Shown here one piece after another: positions 17,857-26,004 of a stretch of 64,000 nucleotides of DNA (its first letter is position 1; each line of letters starts with the position of its first letter). Location: assembly GCF_001636425.1 (NCBI RefSeq), contig NZ_KV440953.1, positions 3,220,001 to 3,284,000 on the forward strand, written 5' to 3'. The position numbers and the translations under genes are program-made. The DNA is from Heyndrickxia acidicola (GTDB taxonomy: Bacteria > Bacillota > Bacilli > Bacillales > Bacillaceae_C). Under the pieces are notes generated by a model. That model was not told the DNA's origin. It saw only the letters and a list, made by a program, of their open reading frames with translations, and ran no database searches.

Positions 17857-18805
17857 ATATCCCTACAGCTTTGGCGGTTTTAAGTTTTTCACCTAAATAT
17901 TTTGCCAGTTCAAGCATTCCATAATTCCCTGCCTGTGCCTCTGCATCCGAATTGTAGTTTGTATTGGTATTAATATCATAAGTAAATGTCTCGCCATTTT
18001 CATTTCGAATACATTCAATTCCTGCCACCTGAATTTTATTAGCCCTTAACAAATCCTCGTATTTTCTAATCATTTCCTGATCAAAATCATCAAGAATTTG
18101 AAATTTTGGCCTTTGCACCGGCTCTTCCCCTACTGGACAAAATAAGTCGCCAATTTGGCACGCATCAGCTGGACATAGCTCAAATCCTTCTGATGTATCA
18201 ACCTGGACTGCGTAGACAAATCTTCCTCCCACAAATTCGCAGCGGGTAATATACTTCTCAGGAGATTGGATATATTCCTGTACCAGAGTGATTCCATCAA
18301 CTGAAGGTTCAAATCTTTCACTGTACACATATTCCTTTAATGCATCTATTGAATGGAATAGTTGAACCCCCAGTCCCTTTCCAGCCCGGTTATGCTTTGT
18401 GATAAAAGAGCTTTTTTCCAGTTTTTTTGCTGCTTCAATAATCTGGTCCTTCCCAACAGCAGCAATGGTTTTAGGTGTACGAATCCCATGTGCCTCTAAT
18501 TCTGCATATTGATTTACCTTGCTCACTTCCAGCTTTAAAGCACTGCTCCCATTTAAAACCGTCCTACCGCTTCCTTCAAGCCAGGAAAATAAAGCAGATG
18601 TAAGTTCTGGGGCATACTGGTGCCCCCTGGTATGAGACGAAGCACTCATCCTGCTAAAAAACACTCCTTCTGGAGGTGTGGATGAAAGATCAACCAGGCC
18701 TTCGTCCATAAACCATTCTTCGTATGGAAGCTCAAGCTCCTCTAAACGCTTTGTAAGATGGTTGGTCCATTCTGAGTTTTCATGAATGATGTAGATCTTA
18801 GTCAT
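17855..18805 (-). CDS. ATP-grasp domain ligase (RimK-like)
   Basis: The 316-residue protein starts MTKIYIIHENSEW at 18805, chosen because TTGGAGGCAG lies 8 bp upstream; a longer reading would overlap the neighbouring gene. The N-terminal third (about 1-95) is the pre-ATP-grasp fold. ATP-grasp marks are TKHNRAGKGLGVQLF (glycine-rich loop), a TLVQEYI nucleotide-binding strand and FTYDINTNTNYN (metal ligands). RimK-like enzymes join a carboxylate to an amine using ATP. It follows the flavin monooxygenase by 31 bp and shares its SAM riboswitch, so a role in sulfur metabolism is likely. The acceptor and donor are unknown. Its stop codon TAG belongs to the repeat array behind it. Confidence 0.85.
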   Translation of the reverse strand: MTKIYIIHENSEWTNHLTKRLEELELPYEEWFMDEGLVDLSSTPPEGVFFSRMSASSHTRGHQYAPELTSALFSWLEGSGRTVLNGSSALKLEVSKVNQYAELEAHGIRTPKTIAAVGKDQIIEAAKKLEKSSFITKHNRAGKGLGVQLFHSIDALKEYVYSERFEPSVDGITLVQEYIQSPEKYITRCEFVGGRFVYAVQVDTSEGFELCPADACQIGDLFCPVGEEPVQRPKFQILDDFDQEMIRKYEDLLRANKIQVAGIECIRNENGETFTYDINTNTNYNSDAEAQAGNYGMLELAKYLGEKLKTAKAVGI

Positions 18806-18836
18806 ATACTCTGCCTCCAAACGAATTTTTTCATAT

Positions 18837-19874
18837 TCACACATGTGATTTTGACAATAATGGCATGACCTTTCTTGAGAATCTCTCCATTTCTTCGAGT
18901 TGAGGTGAAAATTGCAGTAAAAGAAGATCAACTCCTGCTTCTTCATACTCGGTTATTCTCCTGGCAAGCTGTTCAGGTGTTCCCACGAGATTTGGCCGCA
19001 AACCCCTGTTGGAAACAGAATAATCATAAAGCTTTACCTGCTGTTCCAGCTGTGACTTGGTGACAAAGTCATTATAGCCTGCATAGCCGCTGGATTCCTT
19101 TATATCTGTTATCCTCTCAAGCTCCGCCTGTGCTTCTTCTTCCGTATCTCGGCAAATAACGTAGGCTGCCATACCAAAGGATTGAAAATCGGCTTGATTA
19201 GACCTTTGGCGCCGCTCTTTCATATCTTCAATTTTTGTGCGTACTTCATCCACTGTTCCGCCGTGCATTACGTATGCATCACACGCATTTACAATCGCTT
19301 GTTTTCCCCGTTCGCTCTCTCCGCCGGCATATAGGACCGGATTTGGCCGCTGAACCGGTTTTGGCGACAAATGGGCATTGTTTATTTGGTAGTAGCGCCC
19401 GTTATAAGAAAACGTTTCTTCCGTCCAGAGTCCCTTCAATACATCCAGGAACTCTTCCGTTCTTTCATAGCGTTCATCGTGTGCAGTAAAAACGCCTCCG
19501 TATTGGCGGGCTTCTTCCTCCCACCAGGCTGAAACAACATTTAAGGTGAAACGACCATTGCTGATTTGATCAATATTAGCAGCCATTTTTGCTGTAACAG
19601 CAGGATTATGAAAGCCTGGCCTTACAGCAGCCATAATTTCAATTTTATCCGTTACCGCTGCAAGTGCAGCGGCTGTTGACCAGGCCTCTAATGAATCCGC
19701 CTCTGGCCCTTTTATATCATTAAGATAAAGCTCTGCAATCAAAGTGATATCATAACCCCACTTTTCAGCCGACTGAATGACTTTTTTTGCATATTCGAAC
19801 GTTGGAGGCATCTTTTCATCCTCTACATTACGGAGCCAGCCTCCAAAAATGGGCAGCCAGAAACCATATTTCAT
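18837..19874 (-). CDS. LLM-class flavin-dependent monooxygenase (SfnG/SsuD-like)
   Basis: The 345-residue protein is a bacterial-luciferase-fold monooxygenase. MKYGFWLPIFGG opens the barrel; IDQISNGRFTLNVVSAWW, HDERYERTEEFL and PNPVLYAGGESERGKQ are typical of the SsuD/SfnG branch, which uses FMNH2 and oxygen to cleave C-S bonds of alkanesulfonates or sulfones. GGAGG precedes the ATG. A SAM riboswitch about 160 bp upstream predicts expression when SAM is low, which supports a role in sulfur acquisition. No flavin reductase or transporter is next to it. The true substrate is not known. Confidence 0.88.
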   Translation of the reverse strand: MKYGFWLPIFGGWLRNVEDEKMPPTFEYAKKVIQSAEKWGYDITLIAELYLNDIKGPEADSLEAWSTAAALAAVTDKIEIMAAVRPGFHNPAVTAKMAANIDQISNGRFTLNVVSAWWEEEARQYGGVFTAHDERYERTEEFLDVLKGLWTEETFSYNGRYYQINNAHLSPKPVQRPNPVLYAGGESERGKQAIVNACDAYVMHGGTVDEVRTKIEDMKERRQRSNQADFQSFGMAAYVICRDTEEEAQAELERITDIKESSGYAGYNDFVTKSQLEQQVKLYDYSVSNRGLRPNLVGTPEQLARRITEYEEAGVDLLLLQFSPQLEEMERFSRKVMPLLSKSHV

Positions 19875-20032
19875 ACCCTTTTCCTCCTCTAATAAACAAG
19901 CTATCCTTATTTAGAATTACAGTGATTGAATATAACAGGTGCTGTAAGCTGATAAATAAAGGCCGATTTCACGGCGATTTTTTGTAAGTAAATACTAGAA
20001 ATCTGTTGGGACTTACGAAAAAATCCTAAATA

Positions 20033-20182
20033 AAAAACCTCTTCAAATAAGAAGAAGTTTTTTACTACTTATTCTTATCTGCCAGAACGCTCTTAAGTTC
20101 TGATGGATTTAGCACCTTTCAGACAAATGTCTGCGGTTGCCGGGCTTCACAGGGCCATTCCCTCCGCCACTCTTGATAAGAT
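20033..20182 (-). ncRNA. SAM-I (S-box) riboswitch with terminator
   Basis: On the minus strand the aptamer runs from 20182 to about 20073: CTTATCAAGAG starts P1, then GGAGGGAATGGCCC, GTGAAGCCCGGCAACC, the GACATTTGTCTG hairpin, GGTGCTAAATCC, and the closing GCAGATAAG. The order and core sequences match the S-box consensus. The expression platform is the hairpin AACTTCTTC/GAAGAGGTT with a T-run at 20033-20062. In this class SAM binding favours the terminator, so the monooxygenase and ATP-grasp genes should be off when SAM is plentiful. Confidence 0.93.
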
Positions 20183-20195
20183 TATTTAGTTAGAC

Positions 20196-20333
20196 TTAAT
20201 TCGTAAACTTTGTTGCAATTTATGCTTGAAAAATAGATAAAGAACCAGATTCGGTATGGCAAATTTGAATATTGACGAAAGGGTGACACGGTGACTGCCT
20301 TAATAAAAAAATGTCCATTGTTCGAAAACAACA
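20196..20333 (-). repeat. Family A MITE-like repeat, copy 5
   Basis: Reading on the minus strand, a left end like TTGTTTTCGAACAATG is followed by about 100 bp and then GCAACAAAGTTTACGAATTA. It lies 14 bp upstream of the S-box 5' end, so the riboswitch promoter must overlap its right terminus. Confidence 0.5.
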
Positions 20334-20661
20334 ATTTATGAGATTTAATTATGTTTATTTTCACATTAATCCTAATATACTAGCATGAATTAGTCAAATG
20401 TTATATTTCCTCATTTTTTAATGTTTCATTTATTTTTATTTTTCTATTTAGTACACGCTTACATCCCTGTTTTTTCTACTTTTGAGCGGAAGTTGCTATC
20501 GTTTTGACACTTTACATCACTAAAGCACGTTGTTAGAATGTTCTAAACAGACAAAATCATCTATGCACCTTCCTCATTGAATGTCCTGTTCTACTTTGCC
20601 TGAGAGTATCAAATTATGCTTTTCAAGGCTTGATACAATTCTATTTGAAAGGATGTTTATT
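20334..20661. other. Leader of the aminotransferase-serA operon
   Basis: No gene is seen. TTACAT and TAGAAT about 16 bp apart near 20511 and 20533 are a possible promoter. GTATCAA and TTGATAC (20608-20637) form an inverted repeat close to the ribosome binding site. No T-box or known riboswitch is recognised. Confidence 0.35.
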
Positions 20662-21819
20662 ATGCTGATGGACCGTCAATATTTATTTACTCCCGGGCCA
20701 ACCCCTATTCCAGAACGTGTGAAAACAGCCATGAATCAATCAATGATTGCGCATAGGAGTGAATCCTTCAGCCTCTTGCTGGAGTCTGTTTCTAAACGTT
20801 TATCCCCCATCTTTGGCAGCGAGAATCCAGTTATCACACTCTCCGGAAGCGGCACTCTCGCTTTAGAATGTGCAGTCGTAAATACTGTGCAAGAACATGA
20901 TGATGTAGTAGTCATTGAAACTGGGGCTTTTGGCGAGCGGTTTTCTAGCATCTGTGAATCATACGGTGCCAGAGTTCATAAACTTCAAATCGAGTGGGGA
21001 ACGGCTTGCCAGCCCGAAAAGCTGGAACAATTCCTTCAGACAGTTAACGGAAAAATTAAAGCAGTCTTTGCTACATACTGTGAAACATCCACAGCGGTCA
21101 TAAATCCTATTAAAGAGCTTGGGGAAGTCATAAGCAGACATACAGATGCTTTATTCATTGTGGATGGGGTCAGCTGTATTGGGGCAGTACCTGCCGATAT
21201 GAAGGACTGGCACATTGACATTCTGGTATCCGGCTCACAAAAAGCCTTCATGCTTCCTCCCGGACTTGCATTCATAGCCTTGAATAATCGGGCAAGGGAA
21301 GCTGCAAAAAACTGTAAAACCCGTCGTTTTTACCTCGACTTAAACCGCTATCTTGCATCCTATGACACACAAAAAACAACGCCTTTTACTCCTCCCGTTT
21401 CTCTTTTATTCGGGGCGGAGGAAGTTTGCAGCATGATTGAAGAAGAGGGTATGGATCAAGTCATTCAACGGCATCTTCTTATGAAAAATATGGTTAGAAA
21501 AGGACTTAAAGCTCTTTCTCTGCCGCTTTTTGTGTCAGATGCCCACGCATCTCCAACGGTTACTTCGTTTAAACCAGAGCAAGACATTGTAAATCAAATT
21601 AAAAAACAGCTAAAAGAAGAGCAATCGATTATTATTGCAGGCGGTCAAAAGAAACTGAAGGGGCACATTCTGAGAATCGGCCATATGGGTTATTGCACAC
21701 CGGATGATATCCTGAAGGTGTTAAGCGGACTTGAGATGGTTATCAGCCAAATTCGAAATGAAAATCTGTTTGGCAAAGCTACATCAAAGGCTAAGGAGGA
21801 GTGGTTCCAGCATGTATAG
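20662..21819 (+). CDS. Class V (PLP) aminotransferase, probable phosphoserine/serine-type
   Basis: I start the 385-residue protein at MLMDRQYLFTPGPTPIPERV because GAAAGGA lies 8 bp upstream; an earlier ATG has no such site. It is a class V, fold-type I enzyme: SGSGTLALE binds the cofactor phosphate, FIVDGVSCIG carries the PLP-ring aspartate, and Lys194 in GSQKAF forms the Schiff base. Family members are alanine-glyoxylate or serine-pyruvate aminotransferases. It overlaps serA by 8 bp, so it probably supplies the transamination step after phosphoglycerate dehydrogenase in serine synthesis, in place of a classical SerC. Substrate is inferred. Confidence 0.85.
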   Translation: MLMDRQYLFTPGPTPIPERVKTAMNQSMIAHRSESFSLLLESVSKRLSPIFGSENPVITLSGSGTLALECAVVNTVQEHDDVVVIETGAFGERFSSICESYGARVHKLQIEWGTACQPEKLEQFLQTVNGKIKAVFATYCETSTAVINPIKELGEVISRHTDALFIVDGVSCIGAVPADMKDWHIDILVSGSQKAFMLPPGLAFIALNNRAREAAKNCKTRRFYLDLNRYLASYDTQKTTPFTPPVSLLFGAEEVCSMIEEEGMDQVIQRHLLMKNMVRKGLKALSLPLFVSDAHASPTVTSFKPEQDIVNQIKKQLKEEQSIIIAGGQKKLKGHILRIGHMGYCTPDDILKVLSGLEMVISQIRNENLFGKATSKAKEEWFQHV

Positions 21820-23434
21820 AGTACTTGTTGCTGATTCAATAAGTGATAAGGGCCTAAGAGCCCTCGAAGAGCATCCCCAATTTTTAATAGATAAGATCCC
21901 TCAAATTGATCCTGAGGAGTTAAAGAACATCATCAATCAATATGATGTTCTCATTATTCGCAGCCGGATTACCGTAACAGAAGAGCTTTTAGAAAACACG
22001 CAGCGACTTCGTTTAATTGCAAGAGCTGGAGTAGGTGTTGATAATATTGATGTAGCCGCAGCAACAAGAAAAGGCATTATTGTAGTCAATTCTCCTGGAG
22101 CAAACACAATCGCTGCAGCAGAGCATACCTTTGCGATGATGCTGGCTCTTGCCCGCAAAATTCCCCAGGCCTATTCATCGATGCAGGTTAATAGGTGGGA
22201 GCGCAGCAAGTTTCAAGGTGTGGAGCTGTTTGATAAGACCATTGGAATTATTGGGATGGGTAAAATTGGAATAGAAGTAGCAAAACGCGCGAAGGCTTTC
22301 CAGATGACCGTTCTGGGATACGATCCATTTTTAACAGAAGATCGGGCAAAAAATTTGGGTATTAAGAAAGCCACTCTTGATGAGATTGCCTTTCATTCTG
22401 ATTTTATTACCATCCATACCCCATTAACCAAGGAGACGAATTCTTTAATAGACAGGAGTTATCTGGAAAAAGTAAAAAGGGGCGTGCGGATTATAAATTG
22501 TGCCCGCGGCGGAATTGTAAATGAGGAAGCTCTGCTTGAAGGGCTGGAAAGCGGTATTGTCGCAGGCGCGGCATTAGATGTTTTTGTGCAGGAACCGCCC
22601 GGACCTGAGCTTAAGCATCCCAATCTCATTGTCACTCCTCATCTTGGCGCTTCTACTAAAGAAGCTCAGGAAAAAGTTGCAAAGGAAATCAGCCAGGAGG
22701 TCATTGACATACTTGAATATGACTCCATTCGCAATGCCATAAATATGCCTGACATCTCACTTGAGAATCAGCAAACGATGAAACCCTATCTTCAGCTTTC
22801 TGAACAAATTGCGCAAATTGCCATTCAGTTTTTTAAAGAAGCTCCTGAAAAAATTGAAGTCTTCTATCACGGTGAGATTGCTGATAATGATACTGAAGTT
22901 CTCTCCAGGACAATGATTAAAGGTATTCTTTCCTATCATCTAAGCGATACCGTTAATTTAGTGAATGCTCATCATTTATTAAAAGAAAACGGACTTAGCT
23001 TTGCCGTTCAGCGAAATGCATCAAAAATTGGCTTTACTAACTATATTGAGCTCAAATTAAGCAACCGTCAGCGGAGTGTAAGTATCGGCGGTACCTTATT
23101 GGACGGCATTGGTTCACGTATCGTAAAGATTAATGAATACCAGATTGACGTTAGACCAGAGCAAAACCTACTCTATATTAAACATCATGATATCCCTGGA
23201 GTAATCGGAAGAGTTGGTTCTGTTATTGGGGATCATCAAATTAATATTGGCACCATGCAGGTGGGAAGATCTGAAATTGGCGGTGAAGCCATCATGGTTC
23301 TTACACTTGATAAAGCTGCGGATGACGGAGTTTTAGCTGCCTTAAAAGAAACTGCGGCCATTAAAGATGTAAAGCTATTGGGATTGTCTACGGGCTACTC
23401 CTTCTTTAATAAACCCAGCTGGGTAAAGGTTTAA
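21812..23434 (+). CDS. serA: D-3-phosphoglycerate dehydrogenase
   Basis: SerA oxidises 3-phosphoglycerate, the first step of serine synthesis. The start MYRVLVADSI follows AAGGAGGAG; a longer in-frame reading is unlikely. The 540-residue protein has the catalytic/NAD domain with GIIGMGKIG at 145-153 and INCARGGIVNEEALLEGL, then an intervening allosteric domain, and a C-terminal ACT domain (LLYIKHHDIPGVIGRVGSVI onward) for serine feedback. Length matches the long SerA type of bacilli. It is coupled to the upstream class V aminotransferase by an 8-bp overlap. Confidence 0.95.
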   Translation: MYRVLVADSISDKGLRALEEHPQFLIDKIPQIDPEELKNIINQYDVLIIRSRITVTEELLENTQRLRLIARAGVGVDNIDVAAATRKGIIVVNSPGANTIAAAEHTFAMMLALARKIPQAYSSMQVNRWERSKFQGVELFDKTIGIIGMGKIGIEVAKRAKAFQMTVLGYDPFLTEDRAKNLGIKKATLDEIAFHSDFITIHTPLTKETNSLIDRSYLEKVKRGVRIINCARGGIVNEEALLEGLESGIVAGAALDVFVQEPPGPELKHPNLIVTPHLGASTKEAQEKVAKEISQEVIDILEYDSIRNAINMPDISLENQQTMKPYLQLSEQIAQIAIQFFKEAPEKIEVFYHGEIADNDTEVLSRTMIKGILSYHLSDTVNLVNAHHLLKENGLSFAVQRNASKIGFTNYIELKLSNRQRSVSIGGTLLDGIGSRIVKINEYQIDVRPEQNLLYIKHHDIPGVIGRVGSVIGDHQINIGTMQVGRSEIGGEAIMVLTLDKAADDGVLAALKETAAIKDVKLLGLSTGYSFFNKPSWVKV

Positions 23435-23450
23435 TCCTACTAACAAATAC

Positions 23451-23479
23451 GCTAGCCGATAGGCGCTGGAGCTAGACAA
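23451..23479. repeat. Family R repeat fragment
   Basis: GCTAGCCGATAGGCGCTGGA followed by GCTAGACAA matches the complementary strand of the tandem unit at 17231 (TGTCTAGCTCCACCGCCTAT...). Only one end of the element is present. Confidence 0.6.
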
Positions 23480-23522
23480 AAACTACATTAGAAAAGCTAG
23501 ATACTTTCACTTATCCTCTCAT

Positions 23523-23564
23523 AAAAAACTGTACCAGGTATAAAGCTTCCTGGTACAGTTTTTT
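23523..23564. terminator. Bidirectional terminator between serA and the HAD gene
   Basis: CTGTACCAGG and CCTGGTACAG form a perfect 10-bp stem around TATAAAGCTT, flanked by A6 and T6, so it can act on both converging genes. Confidence 0.9.
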
Positions 23565-23570
23565 GCTTTT

Positions 23571-23624
23571 AGGTCGTTTTTAGCTCATTTTATAGTAAAG
23601 AACAACAGAGTCCTTTAACAAAGC
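23571..23624. repeat. Family D repeat, partial copy
   Basis: TTTTTAGCTCATTTTATAG and AACAACAGAGTCCTTTAACA match parts of the full copy at 59447-59573 (AACAACAGAATCCATTAACA). The palindromic middle is lost. Confidence 0.5.
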
Positions 23625-23638
23625 TTATGTAAAAATGC

Positions 23639-23658
23639 ACTAATTTACGAAAAGAGCC
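23639..23658 (+). repeat. Family A repeat, right end only
   Basis: CTAATTTACGAAAAGAGCC is the right terminus of family A. It lies inside the 3' end of the HAD gene and codes for its last residues. Confidence 0.55.
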
Positions 23659-24802
23659 TTGCAGTAAGAAGCTCTTTTAAATCCAGAATTGAGTCAAGTA
23701 TATAATCAGCTTGATGCATTTCAAACTCTGCTCTAGCGCTTTTTCCTGATAAACCCGTCAGTACGGCGGCGAAACGGCACCCCATTTTCCTTGCCGCAAA
23801 AAGGTCGGCAAGTGAATCACCTACAACTAAGATTTTTTCTCCATTTTGGACCGGCAGCCCCCACTTTAGAATACTCTCTAAAGCAGTATCCTTCCCAGCC
23901 CATGCAAATAAATACGAAAAAGGATGCGGCTTTGATAGTGATGGACTTTCAGGAAATTCTTTTTCAGCAAATAGCACTTCATCTGCGGTCACAATATGAT
24001 TTGTATCAAAAAATTCAATCCAATTCAGATGCTGAAACGGTTTTAAGGTCTCTAATTGTGGTCTTCCTGTTCCAATCCCGACATTAATACCCGATTCTCT
24101 AACAAAACGAAGCAAGTTTTGAATGTCTTCAGGTGACCCCAACGTCTTCTCATCGTTTAAAAATCCTTGTTTTCCTGTTTGAACAGCAGGCCTTCCGGTA
24201 GAAGTTAGGACCCATTCATCTCCGACATACCACTCCTGTGAAATATGCTCACATATACTCCAGAGCTTACTTTTAGATTTGAAAATAGACGTTTTTACTC
24301 CAAGTTCTTCTTCAGCCTGCTTATTAATCTCCAGTATGAGCGCTTTTCCTATTTCCTTTAAGTTTTTCACACGATGCAAAACAGCGTCATAATTAGGTTT
24401 ACAGGAATGCACAGCAAATACCTGTTTCATTTCTTCCAATGTAGTATAGTCAATCTCATTTTCCAGCCATTTTTCTATCTTATTTGTCTCTTTATCTTTT
24501 ATTTGAGCCATTAATTCTACCAAGTGATAGGAAAAAGTTATATAGATCATATCCCAATTGGCATTAAGTCCACGTGATTTATATTCTTTTAAAATCTGGT
24601 CTTTCTTAAAAATACATTCTCTAATCCCTCTGATTGCTTCGTCATCATACGATGTATTGAATTCCTCTTGTGAAAGCCCTAAATAATTTTCACTGTAAAG
24701 CAGCTCCCATATGGTTAAAGCAGAAGCATCAAAATATCGATCTTCACTTAAAAAAACACCATCCACGTCAAAAAGAATCGTTTCATACATTCTTTCCATC
24801 AC
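23645..24802 (-). CDS. HAD-family hydrolase
   Basis: The 385-residue protein starts with HAD motif I, ETILFDVDGVFLSEDRYFD; motif II is probably GIGTGRPQLE, and motifs III-IV are KPHPFSY and ILVVGDSLADLFAARKMG. The cap region between about residues 20 and 230 is long, so it is larger than common HAD phosphatases. A phosphatase of a small phosphorylated metabolite is likely; the substrate is unknown. The last four residues (RLFS) and the stop come from a family A repeat end, so the native C-terminus may have been longer. Confidence 0.8.
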   Translation of the reverse strand: MMERMYETILFDVDGVFLSEDRYFDASALTIWELLYSENYLGLSQEEFNTSYDDEAIRGIRECIFKKDQILKEYKSRGLNANWDMIYITFSYHLVELMAQIKDKETNKIEKWLENEIDYTTLEEMKQVFAVHSCKPNYDAVLHRVKNLKEIGKALILEINKQAEEELGVKTSIFKSKSKLWSICEHISQEWYVGDEWVLTSTGRPAVQTGKQGFLNDEKTLGSPEDIQNLLRFVRESGINVGIGTGRPQLETLKPFQHLNWIEFFDTNHIVTADEVLFAEKEFPESPSLSKPHPFSYLFAWAGKDTALESILKWGLPVQNGEKILVVGDSLADLFAARKMGCRFAAVLTGLSGKSARAEFEMHQADYILDSILDLKELLTARLFS

Positions 24803-25075
24803 CTGCCTGCATCTATTATTTCCTGCTTTACAATAGTATTCTTTATTAAACAGCGCATCTCCTCCTATTTCCCTTCAATTCGATTTTATAAGGTTATATT
24901 GGCATAGATTGCTGTGCTATAAGGATCATATGAGTTGTATGGCTCTGCGGCATCATGTCTGCATTCAAAAAGCACTGAAGCAGGATATCCTTTTATGAAG
25001 AACAGCTGTCAATTGAAAAGAACATTGTGCCATAAGCAATTTCAGTGTAATTTCTATTAAAATGGGGTAATCTAG
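24803..25075. other. Intergenic region with a worn family A copy
   Basis: Around 24891-24960, GGTTATATTGGCATAGATTG and GCGGCATCATGTCTG resemble the left end and middle of family A, but no right end is recognisable. No gene is seen. Confidence 0.35.
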
Positions 25076-25113
25076 TAATTATCTTAATAAATATTAATTA
25101 TCTTAATAAATAT
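25076..25113. repeat. Perfect 19-bp tandem duplication
   Basis: TAATTATCTTAATAAATAT occurs twice in direct succession, 21 bp before the start codon of the next gene. It may be a repeated operator or an AT-rich promoter element. Confidence 0.7.
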
Positions 25114-25134
25114 AATCAAATGAGGTGTATTAGC

Positions 25135-26004
25135 ATGATAGGTTTTATTGGTTTAGGTATTATGGGCAGCAGAATGGCCTCTAATCTATTAGATAAAGGC
25201 TTTGACCTTATCGTTTATAATCGTACAAGGGACAAGGCAAATGAGCTGTTGGAAAAAGGGGCAAAGTGGGCTGACTCCCCTAAAGAACTGGCTCAAAAAG
25301 CGGATATTGTTTTTACTATGCTTGCAAATCCGGAGATTGTAGAAAAATTGGCGACAGGAGAAGAAGGGTTCCTGTCTGGTATGAGAGAAGGAGCTCTTTG
25401 GGTGGACTCTAGCACCGTTAACCCGTCTTTTTCAAGAAAAATGGCACAAGAAGCATTCACACGCGGCCTCCGCTTCCTAGATGCTCCAGTAACCGGTTCA
25501 TTAAAGCCTGCAGAGCTTGGAGAACTTGTCTTCCTTGTGGGGGGAAATGAAGAAGATTTAGAAGAAGTAAAGCCTTATTTAAATGCCATGGGAAAATCTA
25601 TTCAGCACCTTGGTGAAAATGGAAAAGGCTCTTCTATGAAGATCATTATCAACCTGATGCTCGCTCAAAACATGGCTGTCTTTTCAGAAGCCGTTTCTTT
25701 AGGTGAAGCCCTGGGACTTGAAAAAGAAATGGTAATGGAAACCATTTTGAACGGTCCAACAGCAGCACCCAGCTTAAAGCTGAAAAAGGATAAGATTTTG
25801 TCCAATCAATTTGATCCTGAATTTCCTTTGGAGCATATCCAAAAAGATCTCCAGCTTGTCTCCATTTCTGCATTTGAAAAAAACTTGGCAATGCCTGTTG
25901 CCAATGTCACCAAGGAAGTATATGCGCTTGCAAAACAGCAGGGTTTAAGCAAAAAAGACTTTTCAGCCATTTATTCGTTTCTTTCAAATAGTAAAACAGA
26001 ATAA
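25135..26004 (+). CDS. Beta-hydroxyacid dehydrogenase family oxidoreductase (YkwC-like)
   Basis: I start at MIGFIGLGIMGSRMASNL because GAGGTG lies upstream. The 289-residue protein has the N-terminal NAD(P) fold (GLGIMG) and the family motifs DAPVTGSLKPAELG (substrate loop) and GKGSSMKIIINLM with the catalytic lysine. Length and sequence fit the YkwC group near 3-hydroxyisobutyrate and glyoxylate/succinic semialdehyde reductases. It is monocistronic. The substrate is unknown. A family C repeat begins directly behind the stop codon. Confidence 0.87.
   Translation: MIGFIGLGIMGSRMASNLLDKGFDLIVYNRTRDKANELLEKGAKWADSPKELAQKADIVFTMLANPEIVEKLATGEEGFLSGMREGALWVDSSTVNPSFSRKMAQEAFTRGLRFLDAPVTGSLKPAELGELVFLVGGNEEDLEEVKPYLNAMGKSIQHLGENGKGSSMKIIINLMLAQNMAVFSEAVSLGEALGLEKEMVMETILNGPTAAPSLKLKKDKILSNQFDPEFPLEHIQKDLQLVSISAFEKNLAMPVANVTKEVYALAKQQGLSKKDFSAIYSFLSNSKTE

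Noticed and set aside
18806-18946. Longer start for the ATP-grasp protein
   Set aside because: It would overlap the flavin monooxygenase gene by over 100 bp, while the ATG at 18805 has a strong GGAGG site.
20581-20661. Earlier ATG for the class V aminotransferase
   Set aside because: It has no ribosome binding site and adds 27 residues before the conserved family start; the ATG at 20662 has one.
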